DNA of 64,000 bases from assembly GCA_014529385.2 (NCBI GenBank), contig CM043965.1, forward strand, positions 59,614,433-59,678,432, in the 5' to 3' direction. This document shows, piece after piece, positions 23,609 to 33,509 of this stretch (within the stretch, counting starts at the first letter, position 1; each line of letters begins with the position of its first letter). Source of the stretch: Adiantum capillus-veneris. Taxonomy: Eukaryota > Streptophyta > Polypodiopsida > Polypodiales > Pteridaceae. Position numbers and translations under genes: made by a program. The notes under the pieces are model-generated. The model was not told the DNA's origin, searched no databases, and saw only the letters and a program-made list of their open reading frames with translations.

Positions 23609-23721
23609 GTGGTGATAACTCATACCCCACACAGTTCTAGCTATTCTAGTAGTTCTTGACATGGTATCAGATTCACCATATAACGGTTTGGTTTCATACG
23701 TTATTTTGGCCTTTTGAAGAT

Positions 23722-23815
<94 letters not shown>

Positions 23816-23913
23816 CTCCTCGAGCGACCAAAGTTCGGATGAAGGTTATCTCAATTTAATGTTTGTGTGATTTTTAGCTTTGGGGTTCACATCAGTGCAC
23901 CCCCCCCCCTCTC

Positions 23914-23966
<53 letters not shown>

Positions 23967-24004
23967 ATGGACACAAAGCCAATGATTTGGCGCTCATAGC
24001 AATG

Positions 24005-24051
<47 letters not shown>

Positions 24052-24211
24052 ATTCAATGCAGAGCGCTCAAGACTATTCTAGCATGACATGGGAGACATC
24101 TAGTACGACTATTTACAGAGATGGACATTGATGATGCTCTTTAGTGCATCGATGCAATACTTTCTCGGACAATGCCCGTCATTGAACAATGCCCGATGCT
24201 GTGCATCCTTC

Positions 24212-24338
24212 GGCATTGATGATGATGATGATGGTAATGATTTTAGTTTTTCACTTTACTTCATTTTTATCCTTGGGCATTGATGATGATGATGATGGTA
24301 ATTATTTTAGTTTTTCACTTTACTTCATTTTTATTTTG
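24212..24338 (+). repeat. 64-bp tandem duplication with GAT repeats
   Basis: GGCATTGATGATGATGATGA starts at 24212 and 24276, followed both times by the same TTTTAGTTTTTCACTTTACT context. Confidence 0.9.
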
Positions 24339-24543
24339 TAATCAGACATTTTATTAGATCCATCAAGATCTTATGAGTTTGGTCTAATAGGTCATTTTGG
24401 TCCTTGGCCCTTTGAAAGACGTTTCATAAACATTTCATTTCATTCCATTGCTTTCTTCCCTTCTTCCATGCTCCTACCTCTACACGTGAGTGCTCTTTGA
24501 GCTCTCTCTATAGTGAGTACACATTGCTGCGCTCACAGAGCAT

Positions 24544-24642
<99 letters not shown>

Positions 24643-25312
24643 TCAGGCTCAAAGGAAAACCACACAAAATTAACGAAGCGTATGCAAGATAGGAAATTAA
24701 ACAGGGTGACGTTTTCACATTGTTGGAGTCTGCCAAAAGAAGGTCTTCCCACGACCAACACCACCAGCATCATCGTCAAGATCATCTCTCATCTCTCACT
24801 ACTCCCTCTTCTTTTCTGCTCCATGCCATTCCTTGCCTCGTGCGCTATCAAGTTAGGGTTTTTTTGCCCTGTCTCGCAGGTCAGGAGTGTGATTCATGGA
24901 CTGTAATTACTTTGTAGGCTCAAACACACGTTTACATTACATTCACTAATTGAGAGAGCGAGCCAAAGCTATCTGCACCTTCCCAGATTATCTCAGTCTC
25001 TCCCTCGGTTGGTCCTGATGCACTCTGCAAACCAAAGAAAACTCTTTCAATTGCCGTCCCTCTCTCCTGTGCTCGTTGTAGCCCGGCATTCGCCCTCTCC
25101 ATTGCATGGCTACTTCATCCCGGGTGTTCTCGTAACCTCCTCCTTCTTCGATTGGACCTTTCCTCGCCCCTCTTACCTTCATCCTTGCATCTGTTCTCCA
25201 TGGGTGCTTCGAAGAAGCAGCAGCATGTCTCAAGCCCGCCAAGTCCCATAAGGATTTCACAGGCCACATCTTCGTCTGTAGCAACTCCACCATCCCGGAT
25301 CTGAAGACATCT

Positions 25313-25361
<49 letters not shown>

Positions 25362-25384
25362 AGAAGAAGAAGAAGAAGAGCGAC

Positions 25385-25895
25385 CTAAAGCTCAAGCTGG
25401 ACCTGCATCCTGAGTTTCTGGTTGTCCCTCTCTCAACAAATGATTGACTATCTTTAATTCTGCTATCTCTTTGAGCAATTGCTCTTCTCTTTGGACCCGC
25501 ATCAATGCAAGGTCTCGCCTTTGCGATTGTTCCAGCTTCAACTATAGCTCAAGGTCCTTGTTCCTCTTTTCTAAAGTCTTATAGACTTCATCTGTTCCCT
25601 TGATTGAGGTGACATCAGGGTTTTCTCTTATCTGTCTTAAAAATGCTGCTTGATCATTGATCCGTTGCTCGGAGTACTGCAAAGAAGAATTTGCTACATC
25701 GAGCTATACTTGAATCTTTTGTACTAATAGAGTAGTGGTGAGAAGTTCATTGGTTACTTCTGTCAGCTATTCATCTTTACTTTTGCAAGCATCAGATAAT
25801 TTAGTCAAAAGCTCTCCTAGCTCTTCCATCTCTTTTTGATGCTTCTCCTTTGCTATCTGGTGTTGTTCTGCTTCACTTTTTAGCGCTTGGTCATA
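25385..25895 (-). pseudogene. Antisense fragment of the copy-D-type coiled-coil ORF
   Basis: On the minus strand this reads, with stops, EAEQHQIAKEKHQKEMEELG, ELLTKLSDACKSKDE, LDVANSSLQYSEQRINDQAA, IKGTDEVYKTLEKRNKDLEL and LKLEQSQRRDLALMRVQREE. These match 37160-37650 of copy D nearly residue for residue. The fragment ends where + strand reverse transcriptase sequence starts at about 25898. It lacks the 34-bp duplication that breaks copy D, so it keeps the older arrangement there. Confidence 0.85.
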
Positions 25896-25897
25896 TA

Positions 25898-26640
25898 AGT
25901 ATCTGATAAAAGAAGAGATTGAAAAACTAAAGAAAGCCAAATTCATTTACGAAATTGAACACACAGATTGGATGTCTCAACTTGTGGTAGTATCCAAGAA
26001 GAATGGAAAATTACAAGTGTGTGTTAATCTCAAAAAGGTGAATGCAGCTACCATTAGAGACAACTTTCCTATTTCAATCATCGAGCATGTTTTAGAACGA
26101 GTTGCAGGAAAAGAAGCCTACAGCTTCTTAGATGGCTTTTTGGGATACAATCAGCTGTTGGTTGACCCAAAAGATCAACCTAAAACTGCTTTTGCAACAT
26201 AATGGGGTATTTTTGCCTATCAAGGAATGCCGTTTGGGTTAACTAATGCTCCAGCCACATTTCAAAGATTGATGAGCCATGATTTTAAAGAATATCTTAG
26301 GAAATTCTTGGAAGTATATATGGATGATTTATGTGTACATTCATCAATCCGAGCTGATCATTTTGAACATGTAGACTTTATAGGATTTTCTTAAATCTTG
26401 AAAAGTGCACATTCATGGGTAGACAAGGAAAACTTCAAGTAAAAGTGCACATTCATGGGTAGACAAGGAAAACTTCTTGGACATATAGTGTCAAAAAATG
26501 GCATAGCTACTGATATTGAAAAATTCATGTCATTGCTGATTTGTCTAGACCAACAACAGTCAAGGGGGTTAAAGCCTTCATGGACATTGTGGATATTACG
26601 AACGATTCATCTACATGTACGTTATAATTGCAAAATCCGT
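25898..26640 (+). pseudogene. Ty3/gypsy reverse transcriptase
   Basis: Reads IKEEIEKLKKAKFIYEIEHT, QLVVVSKKNGKLQVCVNLKK, AYSFLDGFLGYNQLLVDPKD with the first catalytic Asp, then GMPFGLTNAPATFQRLM and EVYMDDLCVHS with an intact YMDD at about 26318. A TAA replaces the usual Glu before WGIFAY near 26201. A 40-bp direct duplication (starts 26401 and 26441) breaks the frame at KCTFMGRQGKLLGHIVSKNG. Polymerase that would copy the element RNA to DNA. Confidence 0.9.
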
Positions 26641-27245
26641 GTATAGCTTGATTACACACTTTGAATGGACCGAGGCATGTGAAGAATCCTTCATGAAGCT
26701 TAAGCAAGCTCTTACCTCAGCTCCAATATTGAAAGCAGCAGATTGGGATAAGATATTCCACGTACATGTAGATGCTTCTAATTTTGCTATCGGTTGCATA
26801 CTAGCTCAACCAGGAGACGGGAAAATCGACTTTCCTATTAGGGGAAAAGAATTACACTACCACTGAAAGGGAAGGATTAGGAATGATCTATGTTGTTAAA
26901 AAGTATAGACATTACCTATTAGCCAACAAGTTTGTGTTCTTTGTGGACCACCAATCTTTATTATACTTGGTCAACAAGCCATGTAGCAGAGGAAGAATAG
27001 TGAGATGGTTCATCATTCTTCTAGAATTTGATTTCAATGTGGTTGTAAAAGAGGGCACTACACATAAAAAAAAAGATCATTTGTCAAGGATTGTTTCAGG
27101 AGAATCACCTAAAGGGGTAAACGATGATCTACCAGATGCCTATTTGTTCTCCGTGGAAATGATACCTCAATGGTCGGAAAACCTGGTGTCATTGATGACA
27201 ATAGCTCAAGTGGATTCACAAATACCACTTTCTATTATGATATGA
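26641..27245 (+). pseudogene. Ty3-type RNase H
   Basis: Starts with the connection FEWTEACEESFMKLKQAL, then HVHVDASNFAIGCILAQPGD with the first Asp, TTTEREGLGMIYVVKKYRHY with the Glu, and FVFFVDHQSLLYLVNK with the next Asp, then KEGTTHKKKDHLSRI. A frameshift lies near 26860 between the first and second blocks. Three catalytic acids appear present. Confidence 0.85.
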
Positions 27246-27900
27246 TTAATCGAGCAATTGGCTATGTATCAATTACTAGTTGGTAGGCTATACAAAAGAA
27301 ACCGAGTTGAAATATTGCTCCTATGCATTAATCCTGAAGAGAAAAACCAATACCTAAGTCAAGCACATATTAGCATAGTAGGACTTCACTTTGCGGAAGA
27401 CCATACTATGCAAATAATCTTGAGACTTGGAGTATTTTGGCCGACTATGAGGAGTGATGTTCGATCTTTTGTAAAAGATTGTCCTCAATGTCAAAAACAA
27501 ACACCCACACCTCATATAACATTGTTTCAATGTCGCATGTTCCTAAGTAGAGTAACTATTTAGTTACTTACTTATCAAGCCGAACATTTATTGAGGATAT
27601 GAGTAAACGCCGTCAAAGAGAAATTGAAACTGAAGCAAGAGACTATGCTCTTATTGGGAACCAATTGTATCGGAGAGGTAAAGATCAACATTTGAGTCTT
27701 TGTGCAAATGAAGACGTGTATATTCCGATTATAGAACAAGCACATACTGGACTAGCTAGAGGTCACTTTTCTAGTGAGACCACCACAAGAGAAATCTTGA
27801 TGGCAGGCATATGGTGGCCAACACTTTTCGCAGATGCCAAAGAATATGTTTGAAGGTGTGATGCTTGTCAACGAGCAAAAATGCCAAGACAAGTAGATAG
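27246..27900 (+). pseudogene. Two consecutive integrase zinc-binding (H2C2) domains
   Basis: The frame 27258-27563 gives QLLVGRLYKRNRVEILLLCI, QAHISIVGLHFAEDHTMQII, GVFWPTMRSDVRSFV and DCPQCQKQ. The next frame, 27599-27853, gives YALIGNQLYRRGKDQHLSLC, QAHTGLARGHFSSETTTREI, AGIWWPTLFADAKEYV and, past a stop, RCDACQRAK. Both carry His, His, Cys, Cys in the expected order and spacing. A normal Ty3/gypsy integrase has one. The two are diverged from each other. Confidence 0.8.
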
Positions 27901-28924
27901 CATGCCCTTAAGACCAATGATGGGGGCAAGAGCTTTTGCAAAATAGGATACAGATTTTGTTGGGCCAATACAACCACTTGCTTATAGAACCCAAGCTCAA
28001 TATATCATTGTAGTTACTGACTATTTGACTAAGTGGGCCGAGGCTAAAGCAACTCAAAAGAATGATGCCAGAACCACTGCTGCATACTTATATGAGTACA
28101 TATTCATGAGATATGGATTGCCCAATAGAAATTGTCCGTGATCGGGGAACTCATTTCCTCAATGAGGTAATCGAGTATTTACTTAATGAGTTTATGGTCA
28201 TCCATAACAAATCAGCTCCCTATCATCCACAAGCAAACGGACAAGATGAGCATACGAACAAAATTCTTAGCTCGGTGCTGACTAAGTGGTTAGTTCAGAA
28301 AGGACAGATTGGGAAATGAATCTCCATGCTGCTCTATGGGCTTATCGAGTTTCATTCAAAACAGCTTTAAATGCTACACCCTTTAACCTTGTTTATGGTC
28401 TTGATGCCATACTGCCAATAGAATTTCTATTGCCGGCATTAACGGTAGCAAAGAATCTTGAGTGGACTGGACATGAATTGTCAGAAAGACTTGAAGCTTT
28501 GGAAAAACTAGATGAGCAAAGGCTAACTGTTGTAGCTCGCATCTATGCACAAAAGCGAAAACAAAAATAGTTTTTTGATTCCCACTTAATCACAAAAATC
28601 TTCAAGAAAGGGGACTTAGTTTTAGTCTATTCCCTTAAGCAACACATTCCCAAGTTTAAGAAAAAGGAAAAAGGACCGTTTAGCATTGAGGATGTATCTC
28701 CAAGTGGAGCAGTAAATTTGTCCACCCTAGATGGTGAACCAATGGCTAATTGGATTAGTAGATGTCGTTTAAAGAAATACAATTATCCGCTAACCAATGA
28801 ATTGCTAGAGAGAATGCATGGCGCCAAGCAAAGGAAGGTTAAACGACAGCAGGTTATAGATGAAGCCCAAGAGGAAGCTCGGCTTTGGGTGCTCAAACAA
28901 AAAGTTGTTCTCAAGAATCAATAG
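27901..28924 (+). pseudogene. Integrase core and C-terminal part
   Basis: The core shows DFVGPIQPL, IVVTDYLTKWAEA (first Asp), EIVRDRGTHFLNEVIEY (second Asp) and PYHPQANGQDEHTNKIL (Glu), with 35 residues between the last two, a DX35E. Frames change near 28113 and 28300. The C-terminal part (NLEWTGHELSERLEALEKLD, KKGDLVLVYSLKQHI, MANWISRCRLKKYNYPL) runs to a Lys/Gln-rich helix that ends in TAG at 28922-28924. All three catalytic acids are present. Confidence 0.9.
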
Positions 28925-28927
28925 ATA

Positions 28928-29479
28928 ATGATTCCCATCAACACACTGGAAATAGGTGACCAACAATGGGAATTGCCTAAAGATGCCATATCAACAAATG
29001 AAGAATGGTTAGATGGAATAAACCTTTGCATCAGAGTACAACTCAATAATCATAGCACAAATTCTTTGGTCGACACAGGAGCTGGAGTAAATGCAGTGAG
29101 TTATTCCACATACAAGAAAGCAACAAATCAAGCATTGACGACGGGAATAGTGACTATCAAAGAATGCAACAAGAACCCAATACCAACCTTGGGAGTAGTC
29201 AACTTGAACATGATAGTACATGGATGTTCATGTCCTCATCAGTTTGTATGCTTACCAGATGAACACATGAATGAGACAATGATTCTTGGAATTCCCTGGA
29301 TGCGCACGTACAAAGTAGTACCAGATTTGGATACAAATCAGCTCAAGGTATCACCGAAACGCGGACAACTCAGTTCTAATGGCACCAAGCAAAGAGGAAA
29401 GGAAAGGCACTCAACAAGAGAGCACACCACAAAGCAATCAATCTTCTCCATCCTCTCGACAAGCACATGCTACAAGTAG
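28928..29479 (+). CDS. Retropepsin-like domain downstream of integrase, copy 2
   Basis: The frame is intact for 183 codons. It reads NSLVDTGAGVNAVSYSTYKK, the DTG box, then TLGVVNLNMIVHGCSCPHQF and MNETMILGIPWMRTYKVVPD, the second block typical of Ty3/gypsy proteases (hLGxxWh). Length of the core, about 110 residues, fits one retropepsin monomer. It follows the integrase tail after one stop codon. A protease normally lies between gag and reverse transcriptase, so either the pol order is permuted in this family or this is a second, acquired protease. Confidence 0.8.
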   Translation: MIPINTLEIGDQQWELPKDAISTNEEWLDGINLCIRVQLNNHSTNSLVDTGAGVNAVSYSTYKKATNQALTTGIVTIKECNKNPIPTLGVVNLNMIVHGCSCPHQFVCLPDEHMNETMILGIPWMRTYKVVPDLDTNQLKVSPKRGQLSSNGTKQRGKERHSTREHTTKQSIFSILSTSTCYK

Positions 29480-30082
29480 CATGCAAGGAGTCAGGCAAAT
29501 TTGGGTACCAAAAGCACAGCTTAAGGATAAGTCGATTCAATTTTGGGCACCCAAAACATCACCAACAAAACCAAAGAAGGTTCCAAAGGTCAAAACACAA
29601 AGATGAGCATCTCCGAACATGAAACCTAACATGAAATGGGTTTGGAAAAAAAAGGATCATTTATCTTCTCCAAAAACTATAAAATCAATCAAGCAATGGA
29701 GAATTAAGTCTCAGAGGACTCCACCACACCATACAGCACCAAGCAAACCAAGCTACCACTTGTGAAAAAAAGATTGACAATAGATAAAAGTGCTAGCAAC
29801 AGCTCAAGAAATTGGTGTGCTGTAGCATCCTGATGGCACAATCAAGCAGAGAGCACACAAGTTACAAGATTTGCTCTTTGGAAGACATCAACAAGAAACC
29901 TCGACATCAGAAACCCTTGAGTTAACTACTCAAGACCCAGCTCTTGCACAGCATAATGGTTTGAATTGCATTGATCTTCAAAGCATGGTAGAGCCAACCA
30001 CCACTATGCATAGACACGATTGTTCAACCCATGCACACAGTCGTCCCGGAGTACGCCATTTAGGAGGGGTGGAAGGGCACTA
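29480..30082 (+). pseudogene. Basic Trp-box tail and 3' end of IN-PR element copy 2
   Basis: Reads QIWVPKAQLKDKSIQFWAPK, PKKVPKVKTQR, then MKWVWKKKDHL, a run of Trp-Pro-Lys boxes in a Lys/Pro-rich chain. After stops, 29871-30083 reads ALAQHNGLNCIDLQSM and HSRPGVRHLGGVEGH, the ORF end. The purine stretch AGGAGGGGTGGAAGGG at 30062-30077 may be a weak polypurine tract. Copy 1 has the same kinds of boxes. Function unknown. Confidence 0.55.
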
Positions 30083-30620
30083 AGCAATTAAGAACAATGT
30101 TTGAAGAGGGAGGAAAATTTTTGATGTTAACGTGTGATTTTTTGTAAAATTATATAATAATGGCCTTTATAATTCTTCATCAAGGGAAACTTCAATGATA
30201 ACATCTTTTCGATGAGTGTAAATAGTGTATATACTATCAAAAAATCATTAACAAATAGTCTTTTTTGGTTATTTTTCATCATTTTTCTCTATATGAGACT
30301 TAAAAATGGAGAAATTAAAAAAAAACAATAAAGTTATGTTTTTCAATGGATTTTCTTAATTATTAGATTTTCACTTTGCTTTTTTAGTACATTTTGTTAG
30401 TTTCTTTGATATTTTTACTAAATGGGTCAAAACTTAATAATAAAAAGCGAGGAATCTCAGATGGAAAAACAAAAAACTCGATGGTGATCAGAAAAACAAG
30501 GTGGACAAGCACAAACTTTTTCAAAGAAATCAAAAGATGGAAGCGAGAAGCTTAAATTAGGCGGCCAGGCCTACTTTTGCAAAATTCTTGCACATGAGTG
30601 TATATACAAGGATGAGGATG
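30083..30620. other. AT-rich stretch, no gene seen
   Basis: Probably LTR or decayed flank of the element ending at 30082. A TATA-like TGTATATACAAGG lies at about 30599, just upstream of the ORF at 30623. Confidence 0.4.
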
Positions 30621-30622
30621 CT

Positions 30623-31705
30623 ATGGTTTTGACAGAGGATGTGAAGGGAAAACATGTGGAAGACGGCTATATTAGTGATTTGCTACAATCTACTTTTGAG
30701 CAGATCCAGGAACTTTTACCAAGTTTAGAAGAGCCAGATAACTATACTAAAGACATATACCAGGATGAAGAAGCCATTATCAATGCTTTCCTATGCGAGT
30801 TTGATGCATGTGGTACTACCCAAATGGATATGCCTAGCTGCAAAAGTGCTAATTTAGAGGGGGTGACTGAAAATCTCTTCCTTTGTGAGTATAGCTCTGC
30901 TAGTAGCATTGCGGATTGTGAAGTACCTCAGTTAGACGAGGTGGAAGAAGAGGAGTGCATTGACAGAGTAATATGTATGTCTTGTATATATGGAGTAGCA
31001 AATGTGATGCAGATGACTCATGAAATTGTGCCTTATTTAGAGCTAGATGCAGCAAGCTTTCACAATTCCATGGTAGAGGAAGGAATGACAGATGCAGATT
31101 CTCTGCATGAGGATTGGGGTTCTGCAGATGAAGCTATGAATCTTCAAGATTCACAAATCAAAGATAAAAAAGTGTTTGGTTATGCTATACAGGTTGAAGT
31201 GACATTAGAGGATAGAGTAGAAGAGCAAGAAACCTCTTCGGATATGGTCTGTGATTGGGGTGATATTTCTTATCTGTGTGAAGATGCAAATAAAGATGCT
31301 TGCCATAAAGTGCCTACTATACAGGGTTCTAAGAAATTCGGTTGCCTGCAGGTATGCAAACAATATCTGAGGCATAAAAGGGATTTAGGTCTTGTGTCAC
31401 AGGGTATAAATTGCAAGCAGGTTTGTGAGCATCTATCTTGTATGGATAGGAAGGGTATACATGGTGATTCCTTGAAGCAAGAAGAGGATGCTAGCTCTAT
31501 GCTGACACCAAAGTCATGTAATGAAGAAGGGTTCTCCCTAGATGAGTGGAGACATGATTCAGTTGAAGATAATTTAGCGATGAGTCAGAAAGGAAGAAGG
31601 GGTGAAGATATTGTGTCAGAGACTAACTCCAAGGAGGTTTTTGAGCAGTCGGTTACAAGTGACCGGGAGCATACCTACCAGGATGATTTGGAAAGGGAAC
31701 ATTAG
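30623..31705 (+). CDS. Unrecognised acidic 360-residue protein
   Basis: The longest uninterrupted frame in the window. The product is rich in Glu, Asp, Ser and Cys (VEEEECIDRVICMSCIYGV, VCKQYLRHKRDLG), with no signal peptide, membrane segment or motif I know. Its stop codon lies at the outer edge of the foldback element at 31698, so the original C-terminus may have been cut off by that insertion. The frame at 32923-33507 on the other side may be the lost continuation. It could be a transposon-encoded accessory protein or a host gene fragment. Confidence 0.5.
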   Translation: MVLTEDVKGKHVEDGYISDLLQSTFEQIQELLPSLEEPDNYTKDIYQDEEAIINAFLCEFDACGTTQMDMPSCKSANLEGVTENLFLCEYSSASSIADCEVPQLDEVEEEECIDRVICMSCIYGVANVMQMTHEIVPYLELDAASFHNSMVEEGMTDADSLHEDWGSADEAMNLQDSQIKDKKVFGYAIQVEVTLEDRVEEQETSSDMVCDWGDISYLCEDANKDACHKVPTIQGSKKFGCLQVCKQYLRHKRDLGLVSQGINCKQVCEHLSCMDRKGIHGDSLKQEEDASSMLTPKSCNEEGFSLDEWRHDSVEDNLAMSQKGRRGEDIVSETNSKEVFEQSVTSDREHTYQDDLEREH

Positions 31706-32927
31706 AAAATTTCGGAGGTCATTTGGAGGGCCTTGTAAGAAATTGTATTTCTCTCTCTAGAAACTTTTTTTAAAATGCACTTGCACTTTGTGAGTACGTC
31801 CAAAAGGACAACCAGACACTCTGAAAAGTAGATTTATATTCCCAATCGTCCTTGAAAACGGTCACTTTTTTATTTAATGCGAGCGTCTTTTTCAGGAGGC
31901 AGGTGCGGCGCATTCAATGCAGCTTACGTCATCACTGAAAGTTGAAAAGTCACAAACTGTAAAATAGTGATAGATTTTGAGGATTTTGACACCACCAATG
32001 CATCCGGAACGCCAAAATACCTTAAAAACGAATGTCTACTTGTCTCATTCCGACATCCGGAGAGGCAAAAAATGTCAAAAAACCCCCAAAAATGGACTTT
32101 TTACTAAAGGCGCGCGAGGAGGCATTCTAAAATTTTAGAATGCCCCTCTGCGCGCCGTTAGTACAAAGCTTTTTTTAGTGATTTTTGGACACTTATCTTT
32201 CCAAAAAGCCCCTTTTTAGAGGTTTTTGGACATTTTCCTCTCAAAAAGCTCCCTAAAAAGAGGAAAAAAGGGCCTTTTTACTAACGGCGCGCGAGGAGGC
32301 ATTCCAAAATTTTGGAATGCCCCCTCGCGCGCCATTAGTACAAAGCTCTTTATAGTGATTTTTGGACACTTATCTTTCCAAAAAGCCCCTTTTTAGAGGT
32401 TTTTGGACATTTTCCTCTCAAAAAGCTCCTTAAAAAGAGGGAAAAAGGGCCTTTTTACTAACGGCGCGCGAGGAGGCATTCCAAAATTTTGAAATGCCCC
32501 CTCGTGCGCCGTTAGTAATATGTTCTTTTAGGGGTGTTTGACATTTTTGGCCTCTTTGGATGTCTAAGCGAGGCAATTGGACATTCATTTCTAGGAGATA
32601 TGTGTGTTCCGGACGCATTGGCAGTATCAAAAGTTTCAAAATCTTCCACCACTTGATAGTTTTGTGACTTTTTGAGTTCTAGTGATGACGTATCCCGTAT
32701 CAAATGCACCGCATCTACCTTCTGAAAAAGATGCTCGCATTAAATAAAAGAGAGTGCTCGTCTTCAAGGACCACTAGATTATTAAATGAGGAGAGGGACA
32801 CTTTTTATATTTTTGTTAATATCAATCTATTTTTCTACGTAACGTAGTCTCTTCTCTCATTGGAGGAGCTTATTTTCCTCTCTCTACCAAAAGGCCCTCC
32901 AAAAGACCTCCGAAATCTCCTAATGTT
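31698..32927. mobile_element. Foldback element with about 400-bp inverted ends
   Basis: The left end, AACATTAG followed by TTTCGGAGGTCATTTGGAGG, matches the reverse complement of the right end at about 32890-32927. Similarity continues inward for about 400 bp: CATTCAATGCAGCTTACGTC on the left against the reverse of GATGACGTATC..ATGCACC on the right, and CGGAGAGGCAAAAAATGTCA against its inverted form. The core holds three palindromic repeats. No transposase is encoded. A clear target-site duplication is not visible. The ends recur at 54418 and 61297, so this is a family. Long inverted ends would fit a Mutator-like or foldback element. Confidence 0.75.
32103..32516. repeat. Three 177-bp repeats, each with a 60-bp palindrome
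   Basis: Palindromes centre at 32132.5, 32309.5 and 32486.5, exactly 177 bp apart. Each reads ACTAACGGCGCGCGAGGAGG on one arm, ATTCCAAAATTTTGGAAT in the middle and the complement on the other arm. Arms are GC-rich and nearly perfect over about 60 bp. The spacers (GATTTTTGGACACTTATC, CCTCTCAAAAAGCTCC) are also repeated. Confidence 0.9.
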
Positions 32928-33507
32928 AGACACCATATTTGAGAGGTATGAAAAGTTTTATGCTATAAAGCTGGAGAGGTATTTGGTAAAAGGTGAGAGA
33001 ATTGATGAGAGGTTTACCATGCACATTTTTGAGGTTTCTCTCGATGTTGAGAAAGGCTATCTAGAGGATTCTTTTAAGAATGAAGATGCAGATTCAGACT
33101 TCTATGCGAAAGAGGTACATATGGATTTACAGGTTGGTCAGAAGGTTGAAGTGCAGTTTCAAAAATCTTTCAAGTATATTACAGGAAGCCTGGAAGTGTT
33201 TTTTGAAGAGGAGGATGAGGAACTTATGTCTCTACTTCATGAAGATTTTTCCCATAATAGAGATTTGTTACAAAGGTTTTGGAGACAGATGTATATAAGA
33301 ATTCCTTCTGATCCGAGAGCAATTAAAAGATGCAGAGGATCTCAATGCTTAGTACAATACAAGTTTTTGAGTTACCCATATGATCCTGGAGGAGGTCATG
33401 GGATGACAGGGGAAACAATTGCTTTCACAAGCTACCATGAGGTTGGCACATGCCGGAGGATGTGCAGGTTTAGAGGGGGTGGATTTCGTGTTGTGACACG
33501 TACATAG
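32923..33507 (+). CDS. Unrecognised 194-residue protein or 3' fragment
   Basis: I choose the ATG at 32923; an earlier TTG-initiated extension to 32860 lies inside the foldback end and is unlikely. The product starts MLDTIFERYEKFYAIKLERY, is acidic in the middle (EEEDEELMSLLHEDF), and ends with SQCLVQYKFLSYPYDPGGGH and a Cys/Arg-rich piece. No domain is recognised. It begins exactly at the foldback edge, so it may be the 3' half of the gene at 30623. Confidence 0.4.
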   Translation: MLDTIFERYEKFYAIKLERYLVKGERIDERFTMHIFEVSLDVEKGYLEDSFKNEDADSDFYAKEVHMDLQVGQKVEVQFQKSFKYITGSLEVFFEEEDEELMSLLHEDFSHNRDLLQRFWRQMYIRIPSDPRAIKRCRGSQCLVQYKFLSYPYDPGGGHGMTGETIAFTSYHEVGTCRRMCRFRGGGFRVVTRT

Positions 33508-33509
33508 TG

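Larger units (their letters stand above)
25898..30082 (+). mobile_element. Ty3/gypsy element with integrase followed by protease (copy 2)
   Basis: Order on the + strand: reverse transcriptase (from the fingers), RNase H, two zinc-binding domains, integrase core, integrase C-terminal part, retropepsin-like domain, basic Trp-box tail, and an end reading SRPGVRHLGG. The 5' side is cut within the reverse transcriptase by the antisense fragment. About a dozen stops and shifts make it inactive. Copy 1 at 11800-13605 has the same order from integrase to tail, so this arrangement is inherited and not a local accident. Confidence 0.8.

Noticed and set aside
24682-25395. Frames around the CT tract and at 24988-25395 minus
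   Set aside because: The composition follows simple repeats, with no domain or consistent codon pattern. A short ATG frame at about 25199 (MGASKKQQHVSS) stops after some 35 codons.
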